From contig JAFGEZ010000047.1 in the NCBI GenBank assembly GCA_016931295.1, positions 1 through 64,000 on the forward strand: DNA of 64,000 nucleotides. Direction: 5' to 3'. This DNA is from Candidatus Krumholzibacteriota bacterium (GTDB taxonomy: Bacteria > Krumholzibacteriota > Krumholzibacteriia > Krumholzibacteriales > Krumholzibacteriaceae). Below are positions 34,833-42,920 of this stretch, in pieces; positions within the stretch are counted from its first letter, which is position 1; each line of letters starts with the position of its first letter. The notes below the pieces were generated by a model, which searched no databases, was not told where the DNA came from, and saw nothing but the letters and a program-made list of their open reading frames with translations. A program made the position numbers and the translations under genes.

Positions 34833-36090
34833 CGGTCTCCTTCCGTTCTCCTCGTTCGATCTTGATCTTGCAGACACGCGTCTTCTCCGCCGAGAGGACG
34901 AGGAACCGCAATCCCGCGATGTCGAAGGACTCACCCTCTCGCGGGATGCGGCCGATCTCCTCGAGGAGATACCCCCCCACCGTCTCGACGTCCCGCGAAT
35001 CCAGCGCCGTGCCGAGGATGTCGTTGACGTCCTCGAGACGCATCGCTCCCTCCGCGATCATGTGCTCGCGGTCGATCATGATGTATTCGGGCACATCGGG
35101 CTCGCGCCGGTCGCGGATCTCGCCGAAGATCTCCTCCAGGATGTCCTCGAGGGTGACGATGCCGTCGAAGGCCCCGTATTCGTCGACCACGATCACCATG
35201 TGCCGCCGCGCCGAGATCAGCTCGCCGAAGAGCTCGCGCGTCTTCTTGCTTCCCGGCGCGAAGAGGGGCTCGCGCATCGCCTCGCGCAGGTGGACGCGCT
35301 CGTCCCGCCCGTAGGAAAGGAGGTCCCGGGCCATGAGGATGCCGACGATGTTGTCCGATTCCCCCTCGTGGACCGGGACACGGCTGAAACCGCGCTCCCT
35401 GACCTGGATGATCGCCTCGTTGAGGGGCGTTTCGACGTCGAGGGTGAATACCTCAACGCGCGGGGTCTGTATCTCGCGCAGCGTCGTCTCCGTGGAAAGG
35501 AAGAGATTGCGGAGTATCTCGTGCTCGAACTCGTCGAGGAGCCCCTGCCTGTGGCCGATCTCGACGGCCGTCGCGAGTTCGCGCCCCTCCATCTCCAGTT
35601 GCCGTTCGCCGAGAAGCACACGGCTGCGAGAGACGGCCAAATCGGCGACCGCCCCGAGCACCACACGCACGGGCGTGAATAGAACCATCAGGCCCCGCAT
35701 GACGGGGGCGGACGACACCGCGATCGTCCGGGCGTGCCGCATCGATACGGATTTGGGGCCGATCTCGCCGAAGATGAGGATCAGGACGGTCATGAAGACC
35801 ATCGCGATCCCGAGGCCCTTCTCCCCGAACGCCGAGATCGCGAAGGCGGTGACCGCCGAGGTGCTCGCGATGTTGACGAGAAGATTGCCGAACAGGATGG
35901 TGACGAGGAGCTTCCTGGGCTCGGCGAGCAGCCGGGAAACGAGCCGCTTGCGCCCTTCCTCCTTCTCCATCTCGACCACGGCGAACCGCGACAGGGAAAA
36001 GAAAGCCGTCTCGACGCCCGAGAAGAATGCAGACAGAAAGAGCAGGACGACGACGAGCAGCAGGAGGGAGAGTCGTGGGTCGGGATTCAC
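34819..36090 (-). CDS. CNNM/CorC-type DUF21-CBS-CorC_HlyC membrane protein
   Basis: 423 residues. DUF21 domain: FFSGVETAFFSLSRFAVVEMEK and FGEIGPKSVSMRHA. CBS pair: FSRVPVHEGESDNIVGILMA and MVIVVDEYGAFDGIVTLEDILEEIFGEI. C-terminal CorC_HlyC domain: EGAMRLEDVNDILGTAL, ETVGGYLLEEIGRIP. Full-length member of the hemolysin-C/CorC family, probably Mg2+ efflux or sensing. It lies 45 bp downstream of cpoB on the same strand and overlaps the second CNNM gene. Confidence 0.92.
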   Translation of the reverse strand: MNPDPRLSLLLLVVVLLFLSAFFSGVETAFFSLSRFAVVEMEKEEGRKRLVSRLLAEPRKLLVTILFGNLLVNIASTSAVTAFAISAFGEKGLGIAMVFMTVLILIFGEIGPKSVSMRHARTIAVSSAPVMRGLMVLFTPVRVVLGAVADLAVSRSRVLLGERQLEMEGRELATAVEIGHRQGLLDEFEHEILRNLFLSTETTLREIQTPRVEVFTLDVETPLNEAIIQVRERGFSRVPVHEGESDNIVGILMARDLLSYGRDERVHLREAMREPLFAPGSKKTRELFGELISARRHMVIVVDEYGAFDGIVTLEDILEEIFGEIRDRREPDVPEYIMIDREHMIAEGAMRLEDVNDILGTALDSRDVETVGGYLLEEIGRIPREGESFDIAGLRFLVLSAEKTRVCKIKIERGERKETDGRR

Positions 36091-36135
36091 GGCGCCGTGA
36101 TCACCATCCGGACGCGATCCGACCGGGGGGCCGAA

Positions 36136-36933
36136 TCAGTCTTCGAGGAGGGACTCGAACCGTTCCTGCGCTGCCGCCGCCTCCTCGCTGTAGGGATACT
36201 CCCGCACGAGCTGCCGGACGATGCCGGCGGCGACCGCCTTTTCCCCGATCTTCTCGTAGGAGACGGCCATGCGCAGCAACACGGCCGGCGTCCGCCGCCC
36301 CTTCGGGAATTCCCTGCGGATCCGGGCGAACTCGTTCAGCGCGTCGAAGTGCCTGCCCAGTTCCGTGAAGCATTCGCCGCGGATGAAGAGGACCTCCTCG
36401 GCGAGGGGATGATCGGCATAGGCGTCGAGGAAGGCCGCCGATTCCTCGATGGCCAGTTCGTACTCGCCCCGGCTGAAGTCGAGGTAGACCTGCCGGTGGA
36501 TCTCCTCGGGCGGGGGCACGGCCGCGCTGTCGACCGCGGCCGAGTCCGCAGCGGCGGCGTGGGTGTCCGCGGCCGGAACCGGGGGGAAACGCTCTTCCGC
36601 GCCGGGCCGCGTGGAGCGCGGCGTCGCCGCCTGCCCCGCGTCGCTGAGCATCTGCCGCAGCGCGTTCAGCCCGTCCTTGATCTCCTCGACGTCGATCTGC
36701 GACCGGGCGGCCGCGCCCCGGTCGTAGTCGCGCATCTCGCGCACCTGCCGCTCGAGCTCGCCCAGGCGCTGCCGCATCAGGGCGTTCTCATCGAGCAGGG
36801 AATCGATCTTCGCCGAGGAATCGAGCGTGGCGGCGGGGGCGCGGAAAAACGAGCGCCCCCAGCAGCCGCTGCCGGCAAGGGCCGTCACGAGCACGAGAAG
36901 GACGGCCCCGCGGAATGATCGACGGTTACTCAT
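36136..36933 (-). CDS. cpoB: CpoB/YbgF-like Tol-Pal accessory lipoprotein
   Basis: 265 residues. Lipobox LAGSGC (Cys near residue 24); then a coiled coil (IDSLLDENALMRQRLGELE...VREM), a Pro/Ala linker, and about three TPR units from EEIHRQVYLDFSRGEYELAI to EAAAAQERFESLLED. E. coli CpoB has the same coiled-coil plus TPR layout but is periplasmic, not lipidated. Start ATG 36933, 11 bp after the pal stop. Last gene of the Tol-Pal operon; it links constriction with peptidoglycan synthesis in E. coli. Confidence 0.9.
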   Translation of the reverse strand: MSNRRSFRGAVLLVLVTALAGSGCWGRSFFRAPAATLDSSAKIDSLLDENALMRQRLGELERQVREMRDYDRGAAARSQIDVEEIKDGLNALRQMLSDAGQAATPRSTRPGAEERFPPVPAADTHAAAADSAAVDSAAVPPPEEIHRQVYLDFSRGEYELAIEESAAFLDAYADHPLAEEVLFIRGECFTELGRHFDALNEFARIRREFPKGRRTPAVLLRMAVSYEKIGEKAVAAGIVRQLVREYPYSEEAAAAQERFESLLED

Positions 36934-36944
36934 GGCCTCGCGAG

Positions 36945-37460
36945 TTACCTGAGCACCATGTGGGCCCGGCGGTTCTTCGCCCACGCGGCCTCGTCATGGC
37001 CGTAGGCGAAGGGCTTTTCCTCGCCGTAACTGACCATCGAGAGCCGCGAGGCGGGCACGCCGTAGGTGGCCAGGAAATCCATGACGGCCTTCGCGCGCTT
37101 CTCGCCGAGCGAGATGTTGTACTCGTTCGTGCCGCGCTCGTCGCAGTGCCCCTCGACGAGCAGCGCGATGTCGTCGTGAGCGAGCAGGATCTCGGCGTTG
37201 CGTGCCAGGACCTGCTTGTATTTGTCCTGTATGGCGTACTTGTCGAACTCGAAGAAGACGTCCTCGAGCTCGATCGGCTCCTCCTCCACGATCTCCTCGG
37301 CCGGTTCCTCCTCCACCTTCTCGAGCGGCGGCGGAGGCGGCGGCGCCACTTCCTGCTCCTCGAGATCGGTCGGCGGCGGGGCGACGTCCTTCTTCGCGCA
37401 TGCGGGAAGCAGGGCGATGAGCGCGATCATCGCGAGAGCGAGCCACCAGTATCGCTTCAT
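36945..37460 (-). CDS. pal: Peptidoglycan-associated lipoprotein Pal
   Basis: 171 residues. Lipobox LLPAC (Cys21), a Pro/Glu-rich tether of about 50 residues, and an OmpA-like peptidoglycan-binding domain: VFFEFDKYAIQ, LVEGHCDERGTNEYNISLGEKRA, SMVSYGEEKPFAYGHDEAAW and NRRAHMVL. The diaminopimelate-binding Asp (in CDERGTNEYN) and Arg (NRRAH) are present. It is separated from tolB by 176 bp with a hairpin and its own promoter. Confidence 0.96.
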   Translation of the reverse strand: MKRYWWLALAMIALIALLPACAKKDVAPPPTDLEEQEVAPPPPPPLEKVEEEPAEEIVEEEPIELEDVFFEFDKYAIQDKYKQVLARNAEILLAHDDIALLVEGHCDERGTNEYNISLGEKRAKAVMDFLATYGVPASRLSMVSYGEEKPFAYGHDEAAWAKNRRAHMVLR

Positions 37461-37483
37461 CCGGAAAACCTCCGTGTTGAAAG

Positions 37484-37500
37484 CCCGGCGCGTCGCCGGG
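37484..37500 (-). other. Hairpin in the pal 5' leader
   Basis: CCCGGCG-3-CGCCGGG, a 7-bp perfect stem with a three-base loop, 24 bp upstream of the pal ATG and downstream of its predicted start point. No T-run follows; it may stabilise the abundant pal mRNA. Confidence 0.45.
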
Positions 37501-37528
37501 GCGGTTTCACGCATCGTACCTTGCCCCC

Positions 37529-37556
37529 ATGATAGCGGGGACTGGAGCGTTTGCAA
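37529..37556 (-). promoter_or_regulatory. pal: Internal promoter for pal
   Basis: On minus, TTGCAA (37556-37551) and TATCAT (37534-37529) are 16 bp apart. It would allow pal-cpoB to be made in excess of tolQRAB, as is known in E. coli, where pal has an internal promoter. Confidence 0.6.
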
Positions 37557-37585
37557 CTGTTTCTTTCAAAATTCCGTATCCGCCT

Positions 37586-37602
37586 CCCGCCCGCAGGGCG
37601 GG
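37586..37602 (-). terminator. Intercistronic hairpin after tolB
   Basis: CCCGCCC-GCA-GGGCGGG, 7-bp GC stem, 35 bp past the tolB stop and upstream of the pal promoter. It is followed by GGATACGGAATTTTG rather than a strict T-run, so it may be a partial terminator or mRNA end. Confidence 0.4.
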
Positions 37603-37636
37603 CGGATTCCCGCCCGGCGCCGGACCGCCCGGCCGA

Positions 37637-38887
37637 TCAGTCCTCCCCGGGGGGAAGCGGCGACCACGCGGGGGACTCGCCCCTGACGAGGAGCCGTTTC
37701 TCCCCGGAATCGACGTCGATGATGACGATCCAGGGCACTCCCCCGTACCGCACCGTGGCCGCGATGTGCCGGCCGTCGGGAGCCCACGACGGGTCCTCGT
37801 ACGAATAGTCGTCCTCGTGGATTATCTCCTCGGCGAGCCCGTCCGGGGAGACGAGCTTCAGTCGGTAGCGCCAGCCGTCGCGCGAGACGTAGGCGATCGC
37901 GTCCCCGTGGGGCGACCACGCCGGCGAGACGTTGTAGGAACCGCTTTCCGAGAGACGCCTGACGTTCCCGCCGAAGGCGTCGCAGACGTATACCTGCGGA
38001 AAGCCGGTGCGATCGGAGACGAAGGCGAGCTCGCGCCCGTTCGGCGCCCAGGTCGGCGAGACGTCGATCGCCCGGTTCCGCGTGATCCGGCGCCTGATCG
38101 CCCCGTCGGAACCGAGGACGAAGATCTCGCTGTTCCCCGCCACGCTGAGCGTCGCGACCAGCTCGTCGCTTTCGCCGACGTAGTCGCCGGCGAGATTGAT
38201 CCCCACGCGGTGCGAGATGACGCGGCGCTTCCCGCGCCGGAGATCGACGAGGTAGAGATCCGGGTTGCCGCGGCGGTAGGAGGTGTAGACGAAGCGCGCA
38301 TCATCGAGCCAGAGCGGCGAGACGACGATCTCCTCCTTCGTGTAGGCCTTCTCCCCGTGGCCGTCGTAGTCGATCGCGTAGAGGGTCTTCGCCTCCCCTT
38401 CCCGGCGGCAGTAGAGGAGCCGGGTCGTGGCGATGCCCCGTTCGCCGACGAGGAAGTAGAGGATCGCGTCCGAGACGTTGTGCGCGGCGAGACGTGCCGC
38501 CGTCCGCTCGAAGCGGTAGATCTTGCTGAAGATCACGGCGCGGCTGGAGAAATCCAGCAGCCGGGCCTCGAGGGCGAGCGATTCGCCGTCGGGGAGGAGA
38601 GCCCCCTCGAAGATGGCCGCCGCCGTCCGCCCGTCGGGGAGGGAATCCGGGCCGCCGGAGACGCGCACGGGATCGAAGAACCCGGAATAGCGGAGATCCT
38701 TCTCGAGCGTCCGCGAGACGAGATCCGCGACCGTGCGGAGCGCCTCCCCGCCGGGCGCCACGTCCCGGACGACGATCGGGATGCGCCCGCGCCCCGTCGT
38801 CTCGGTCCGGAGATAGATGTCGGTCTGCCCCGCGACCGGCCGGGACGGCAGGAGAATCAGCAGGGCGAGGAGAAGTCGCTTCGGCAT
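37637..38887 (-). CDS. tolB: Tol-Pal system periplasmic protein TolB
   Basis: 416 residues with signal peptide (cleavage near VAGQ). N-terminal domain with DIVSRTLEKDLRYSGFFDP-like segment, then a six-bladed WD40-like propeller with repeated PxWxPDG motifs: SPTWAPNGRELAFVSDR, SPAWSPHGDAIAYVS, DPSWAPDGRHIAATV. TolB binds Pal and TolA in the periplasm. Start ATG 38887, two bases after the tolA/tonB stop; length equals that of E. coli TolB (430). Confidence 0.95.
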   Translation of the reverse strand: MPKRLLLALLILLPSRPVAGQTDIYLRTETTGRGRIPIVVRDVAPGGEALRTVADLVSRTLEKDLRYSGFFDPVRVSGGPDSLPDGRTAAAIFEGALLPDGESLALEARLLDFSSRAVIFSKIYRFERTAARLAAHNVSDAILYFLVGERGIATTRLLYCRREGEAKTLYAIDYDGHGEKAYTKEEIVVSPLWLDDARFVYTSYRRGNPDLYLVDLRRGKRRVISHRVGINLAGDYVGESDELVATLSVAGNSEIFVLGSDGAIRRRITRNRAIDVSPTWAPNGRELAFVSDRTGFPQVYVCDAFGGNVRRLSESGSYNVSPAWSPHGDAIAYVSRDGWRYRLKLVSPDGLAEEIIHEDDYSYEDPSWAPDGRHIAATVRYGGVPWIVIIDVDSGEKRLLVRGESPAWSPLPPGED

Positions 38888-38889
38888 GG

Positions 38890-39516
38890 TCAATCCCTCT
38901 GGACGAACGTGAAATGGATCCCGAGCCACGGCTCGGCGAAGGCCTTCGGCAACGGCGGGAAGGGAACCGAGCTCCTGACGGCCCGCATCGCCGATCGATC
39001 GAAGTAGGAATTCCCCGAACTCGTCTCGACGCGCAGGCCGGCGATCCCGCCGCCGCGATCGAGGCGGAAGAAGACGACGCAGGTGAGGCCCGACGTCCCG
39101 GCCGACGTGCCGGCGAACCAGTTCTGCGATATCCGGCGCTCGATCGCCGAGAGGTAGTAGGAGAAGGGGAAGCGGGGCGCGTCGACGGTCATCGCCGTCC
39201 CGTCGTCGTCCGACTCCGCCACCGTCGTCTCGAGCGGCGTCTCCTCGGGGGGCGCCGGCTCGGGTTCGGGCTCCGGCTCGGGCTTGTTCGGCTTCGGCGT
39301 CTCCTTCGGCTTCGTCTCGGGCTTCGGCTCGGAAGGAGGCGGCGGCGAGACCTCCGCTTCCGGCTCCGGCTCCGGCGCGCGGACGGCGGGCTGCAGTATC
39401 TTGACGTTGTAGATCTCCGACGGAAGCCTCATCTCGGGCACGATGCGGAAGACCGCCACGAGGGCAGCCAGCAAAAGCGTGTGCATCAGGAGCGATATCA
39501 GGAGGGAAAGCCGCAT
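38890..39516 (-). CDS. TolA/TonB-type energy transducer
   Basis: 208 residues: short cytoplasmic start, one membrane helix (LSLLISLLMHTLLLAALVAVF), a Pro/Glu/Lys-rich spacer (PEPEPEAEVSPPPP onwards, about residues 55-110) and a C-terminal TonB-fold domain (RRISQNWFAGTSAGTSGLTC, GIAGLRVETSSGNSYFD, AVRSSVPFPPLP). Position between tolR and tolB makes it the functional TolA, though the C-terminal domain is TonB-like. Start at ATG 39516 puts GGAAGG six bases upstream; GTG 39534 and ATG 39522 are in frame. Confidence 0.9.
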   Translation of the reverse strand: MRLSLLISLLMHTLLLAALVAVFRIVPEMRLPSEIYNVKILQPAVRAPEPEPEAEVSPPPPSEPKPETKPKETPKPNKPEPEPEPEPAPPEETPLETTVAESDDDGTAMTVDAPRFPFSYYLSAIERRISQNWFAGTSAGTSGLTCVVFFRLDRGGGIAGLRVETSSGNSYFDRSAMRAVRSSVPFPPLPKAFAEPWLGIHFTFVQRD

Positions 39517-39541
39517 CCGCATCCTTCCCCGCACCCCGCGG

Positions 39542-39940
39542 TCACTTGCGGTCTTCCTGCTCGGCGATGAGACCGAGATCCTCGATCCCGAGCATCTTCA
39601 CGCGCGCGATGACGCGCATCACGGCGCCGTAACGGACATCCTGGTCGGCGCGCAGGAAGACGCGCGGGGCCGTCTCGTCGAGCGCCCGGCGCAGCTCGGC
39701 GGAGAAGTCCTCCCAGCTCACCTCCCGCTTGTCGATGAATATCGCGCCTTCCTCGTCGATGGAGACCGTCACGCCGTCCTGTTCCTCGATCGCCCTCGCC
39801 TCCGCCTTGGGAAGCTTGAGCTCGACGCCGGCCTGCAGGAAGGGTGCGGTGAGCATGAAGACGATCAGCAGCACCATCGTGACGTCGACGAGGTTGGTGA
39901 TGTTGATCTCGGCGAGGGACGAGTAGCGCGGGCGTTTCAT
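39542..39940 (-). CDS. tolR: Tol-Pal system TolR (ExbD family)
   Basis: 132 residues. One membrane helix with the proton-path Asp in ITNLVDVTMVLLIVFMLTAP, followed by a periplasmic domain (VELKLPKAEARAIEE, RVFLRADQDVRYGAVMRVI, LGLIAE). It forms the motor with TolQ. One base separates its start from the tolQ stop; 25 bp separate it from the tolA-like start. Confidence 0.95.
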   Translation of the reverse strand: MKRPRYSSLAEINITNLVDVTMVLLIVFMLTAPFLQAGVELKLPKAEARAIEEQDGVTVSIDEEGAIFIDKREVSWEDFSAELRRALDETAPRVFLRADQDVRYGAVMRVIARVKMLGIEDLGLIAEQEDRK

Positions 39941-39941
39941 C

Positions 39942-40592
39942 TCACCCCTCCAGTATCCTGCTCCGGAGCCGCGCCGCGAACATCGCCAGTTCGTCCTCCC
40001 GCCGGCGGATCACCCGCAGGATGTAGTTGTAGCCGATCACGGCCGGGATCGCCGCGGCGAGGCCGAAGATCGTCGTTATCAGGGCCTCGGCGATCCCCGG
40101 CCCGACAACGTAGAGATCGGCCGAACCGCGCGCTCCCATCGAGAGGAATGAGCTCATGATGCCCCAGACCGTGCCGAGCAGGCCGAGGAAGGGGGAGACG
40201 GTGGCCGTCGTGGCGAGAAAGACGAGGTAGGATTCCCAGTCGGAGACGATGCGCCCGGCCGACGATTCGAGGAACCGGTCGAGAAAGGCCGGGTCGCGGA
40301 GCACGTCGGCTTCCCGTCCCTCGGGCAGAGAGCGCACGAGCGCCGCCTCGGGGCTCTCGGGAAGGGATCGCCCGCCGTCGCGAACCTCGTCGAGGCTGCG
40401 CGCCTCGCCGAAACGGGCGAGAAAGCGGTTGCTTTCCGAACGCGCGCGGCGGAAGAACCTGAATTTCTCCACCATGATCGTCCATGACACGACGGACAGC
40501 ACCGCCAGGATCGCGAGAATCGTCTTGGCGAGCGTCCCGGTATGAGCGACCAGCCCGGAAAAGCTGTCGGCGATCTGCAGGAACAACGGCAC
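39942..40592 (-). CDS. tolQ: Tol-Pal system TolQ (ExbB/MotA family proton channel)
   Basis: 216 residues, three membrane helices. Family core: FLATTATVSPFLGLLGTVWGIMSSF (with the Thr-rich helix) and GIAEALITTIFGLAAAIPAVIGYNY. First gene of tolQ-tolR-tolA-tolB-pal-cpoB. GGGAGGTTCGCGCG lies upstream of ATG 40592. A possible promoter is at 40638-40666. Confidence 0.95.
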   Translation of the reverse strand: MPLFLQIADSFSGLVAHTGTLAKTILAILAVLSVVSWTIMVEKFRFFRRARSESNRFLARFGEARSLDEVRDGGRSLPESPEAALVRSLPEGREADVLRDPAFLDRFLESSAGRIVSDWESYLVFLATTATVSPFLGLLGTVWGIMSSFLSMGARGSADLYVVGPGIAEALITTIFGLAAAIPAVIGYNYILRVIRRREDELAMFAARLRSRILEG

Positions 40593-40637
40593 GCGCGAAC
40601 CTCCCGTGTTCTGTCCTTCTCTCCCGCGTCAGGGGGC

Positions 40638-40666
40638 ACAGTATCATTGTACTCCCGGAGGGTCAA
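40638..40666 (-). promoter_or_regulatory. Candidate tolQ promoter
   Basis: TTGACC (40666-40661), 17 bp, TACTGT (40643-40638) on minus; good -35, weak -10. Confidence 0.4.
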
Positions 40667-40861
40667 GTGAGTTTCAGATCGTCCCCGGGCGGGGACGCCG
40701 GATGCCGACGCCGGCGGGGCCGATGAAACGGAATCCGCCCCCCGGTGTATAACAGGGTGGCGGAGCGCGCCGGACCCCCGCGGGGGATAGAACGGCGCAT
40801 CGCCAACGAGGACAGACGGTTGCACCGGAATCGGTTCCATCTCCGGGCGCGGAGGCCGGGC

Positions 40862-40890
40862 TTGTAACGGAACGGCGAAACGACTATAAT
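40862..40890 (+). promoter_or_regulatory. Strong promoter of the DUF4384 gene
   Basis: TTGTAA (40862-40867), 17 bp, consensus TATAAT (40885-40890). The leader would be about 77 bases, ending in AAGGAGTGAG before ATG 40974. One of the best promoter matches in the window, suggesting high expression. Confidence 0.7.
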
Positions 40891-40973
40891 TAATGAGGGC
40901 CTTTCCGGCATGCTCCTTGAAAGACCTCGTATATGCAGGATGTGAGAGAAACCCCTGAGAAGGAGTGAGTCAG

Positions 40974-42851
40974 ATGAGACACATCGTGACCATATGCCTC
41001 CTGTTGACGGCTCTGATCCTTCTGTCCGCTCCGGTCTCCGCGGTCGACGTGCGACGCGGCGCCTTCGACGGCGACGGACTCGACCTCTCGGTGCGGCTCG
41101 TCGGCGGCAAGGGAGCCGTCCTCATGCCAGGAAGGGACGTGAACATCACCTTCCAGACGAGCGAGGACGCCTTCGTATTCATATACAACATCGACACGGA
41201 CGGCTACGTGAACCTCCTCTACCCGGCGGACGGCCGTCCCGTGCGAAGCGAGGGCCGCACGGTCCACTTCCTTCCCGAGGCGGGCCGGGGGATCCGCTGG
41301 ACCGTCGGCGAACGAACGGGGATCGAGTACATCCATGCCATCGCCGTGCCGGAGCGCTCGATGATCGACGAGAACGAGCTCGCCTACCTCGCCCGCGGCG
41401 CCTCCCTTCCGGCGGAGAAGCGCTTCCGCATCCAGACCGATCCCTTCCTCGCCTTCAACACGATCGACGAGGAGATCGTCTCCGAGGCGGGCATCGCCGC
41501 GATGTCCGCCGACGTCACCTGGTTCTACATCAACCGCGAGGTCGACTATCCCCGTTACCTGTGCGCCAGCTGCCACGGTCACGACCGGATGAGCGACCCC
41601 TATGCGATGGTCTGCCCCGCGATCGAGATCGAGCGGGTCGAGTACGCCGACGCCGACTATCCCTACGAGGAGACCTTCGTCGTCCGGCACCTCGACGAGG
41701 ATGAAAACGACTACTACGTCGCCGATCTCGGCGACCGCTTCGACGACGCGGACGACGTGTACGACGACGGCGGGAGCTGGGAAGACTGGGACGACTGGGA
41801 CGACGCAGACGTGCATCTCCACGTCTACTACAACGACTGGTACGTCCCCCGGCACTCCTATCATCCCTGGCACTGGTACGTCGCCTGGGATCCCTACTGG
41901 TGGGACGACTGGTACTGGGGCTGGAGCTGGTCGGTCGGCTGGGGCGGTTATTATCACCACCACTGGCCCTTCTATTCGTGGTACCGCCCGTACTACTACG
42001 CGTCGTGGTACCGGAACGACTGGTGGTGGGATTACGGCTACGACGGCTACTGGCGGCATGACGACCGGCAGTACCGGACGATCGCGAACGGCCGGACCGT
42101 GACGAAACGGTACCTCACCTACGCCGATACGGCGGCGAGGGTGCGCCGCGTCGACGCGATCTCCGGCTCGCGGCTCGCCCGCGTGAAGGTCAAGGAGCGC
42201 CGCGACCGTACGATCGAGCGTTCGACGCTCGCGCGAAGAACGACGTCGGCGACGTCCGCGCGCATGCCCGTCGTCTCCCGCGCGACCGGGACGACGAGGC
42301 CTGCCGGAACGACCCGGACCGCGAATCGCGTCGTTACGAGGCGCGTCGTGCACGGGCAGGATGCCCGGACCGCGCGTCGCGACCCGGGCGACACCGTGCG
42401 CCCGACCGCCGATCCCGACAGCAGGCGGAGGAACCTGAAGCGCACCGACGGCGGTTCGACGACGACGCCTGCGCGCGGCGACGATTCGACGCGGCGCCGT
42501 TCGACCCGACGCGAACGCTCCACGCCGGGCGGGACGCGTTCCACCTCCACCAACCGGACGCAGCCGGCGAAGAAATCGGGCGAGGCGGAGACGCGGCGGA
42601 CGCAGCGTCCGACCGGCGCCCGGAAGAGCGCCCCGAAGAAATCGAACGACGACACGAAGCGCTCGAGCAACTCCTCGGCCCGGAGTTCGAGCACCGACCG
42701 GGGCATCGACGAACGGGTCGGACGCGCCTCGGGAAGATCGTCGGGCGGCTCTTCGGCCGGTCGCACGAGTTCCGGCTCCCGTTCCTCCGGTTCACGCTCG
42801 TCCGGCTCCCGCTCCTCGGGGAGCGGCGGCGGATCGAAACGCCGGAAGTAG
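40974..42851 (+). CDS. Secreted DUF4384-type protein with CxxCH, Trp/Tyr/His-rich block and basic tail
   Basis: 625 residues with a clear signal peptide (to about residue 23, APVSA). Residues about 35-130 match the DUF4384 layout (VNITFQTSEDAFVFIYNID, GYVNLLYPADG, YIHAIAVPE). Then REVDYPRYLCASCHGHD with a CxxCH motif at 197-201; an acidic block (about 241-282, rich in DD and WEDWDDWDD); an aromatic block (about 282-370) packed with Trp, Tyr and His; and a Ser/Arg/Thr tail of about 240 residues ending in SSGSR repeats and GSKRRK. The tail and block compositions suggest polymer, metal or envelope binding. AAGGAG precedes ATG 40974; a hairpin terminator closes the gene, so it is monocistronic. 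Confidence 0.85.
   Translation: MRHIVTICLLLTALILLSAPVSAVDVRRGAFDGDGLDLSVRLVGGKGAVLMPGRDVNITFQTSEDAFVFIYNIDTDGYVNLLYPADGRPVRSEGRTVHFLPEAGRGIRWTVGERTGIEYIHAIAVPERSMIDENELAYLARGASLPAEKRFRIQTDPFLAFNTIDEEIVSEAGIAAMSADVTWFYINREVDYPRYLCASCHGHDRMSDPYAMVCPAIEIERVEYADADYPYEETFVVRHLDEDENDYYVADLGDRFDDADDVYDDGGSWEDWDDWDDADVHLHVYYNDWYVPRHSYHPWHWYVAWDPYWWDDWYWGWSWSVGWGGYYHHHWPFYSWYRPYYYASWYRNDWWWDYGYDGYWRHDDRQYRTIANGRTVTKRYLTYADTAARVRRVDAISGSRLARVKVKERRDRTIERSTLARRTTSATSARMPVVSRATGTTRPAGTTRTANRVVTRRVVHGQDARTARRDPGDTVRPTADPDSRRRNLKRTDGGSTTTPARGDDSTRRRSTRRERSTPGGTRSTSTNRTQPAKKSGEAETRRTQRPTGARKSAPKKSNDDTKRSSNSSARSSSTDRGIDERVGRASGRSSGGSSAGRTSSGSRSSGSRSSGSRSSGSGGGSKRRK
42774..42818 (+). repeat. Three tandem 15-bp repeats in the DUF4384 gene 3' end
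   Basis: Units at 42774, 42789 and 42804, of form GGNTCNCGNTCNTCN, encode GSRSS each. Differences are at wobble positions, so the peptide is under selection more than the DNA. Confidence 0.8.
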
Positions 42852-42876
42852 GAGAGGAAAATCGAAGGGATATCAG

Positions 42877-42906
42877 CGGGAGGGCGCCTGGCGCCCTCCC
42901 GTTTTT
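42877..42906 (+). terminator. Intrinsic terminator after the DUF4384 gene
   Basis: CGGGAGGGCGC-CTG-GCGCCCTCCCG (11-bp perfect stem) followed by TTTTT at 42902-42906. The hairpin lies 25 bp past the stop codon and 14 bp from the convergent thrC stop. Confidence 0.93.
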
Positions 42907-42920
42907 CGTGCCCGACCGCC

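Larger units (their letters stand above)
40593..40973. other. 381-bp divergent promoter region between tolQ and the DUF4384 gene
   Basis: Carries a minus-strand tolQ promoter candidate (40638-40666), a small inverted repeat GTCCCC-GGGC-GGGGAC (40681-40696), and a strong plus-strand promoter (40862-40890). The open frames inside are arginine/proline-rich shadows. Confidence 0.6.

Noticed and set aside
40663-40911. An 82-codon minus-strand frame between tolQ and the DUF4384 gene
   Set aside because: Arg/Pro-rich, no ribosome site, covers two predicted promoters.
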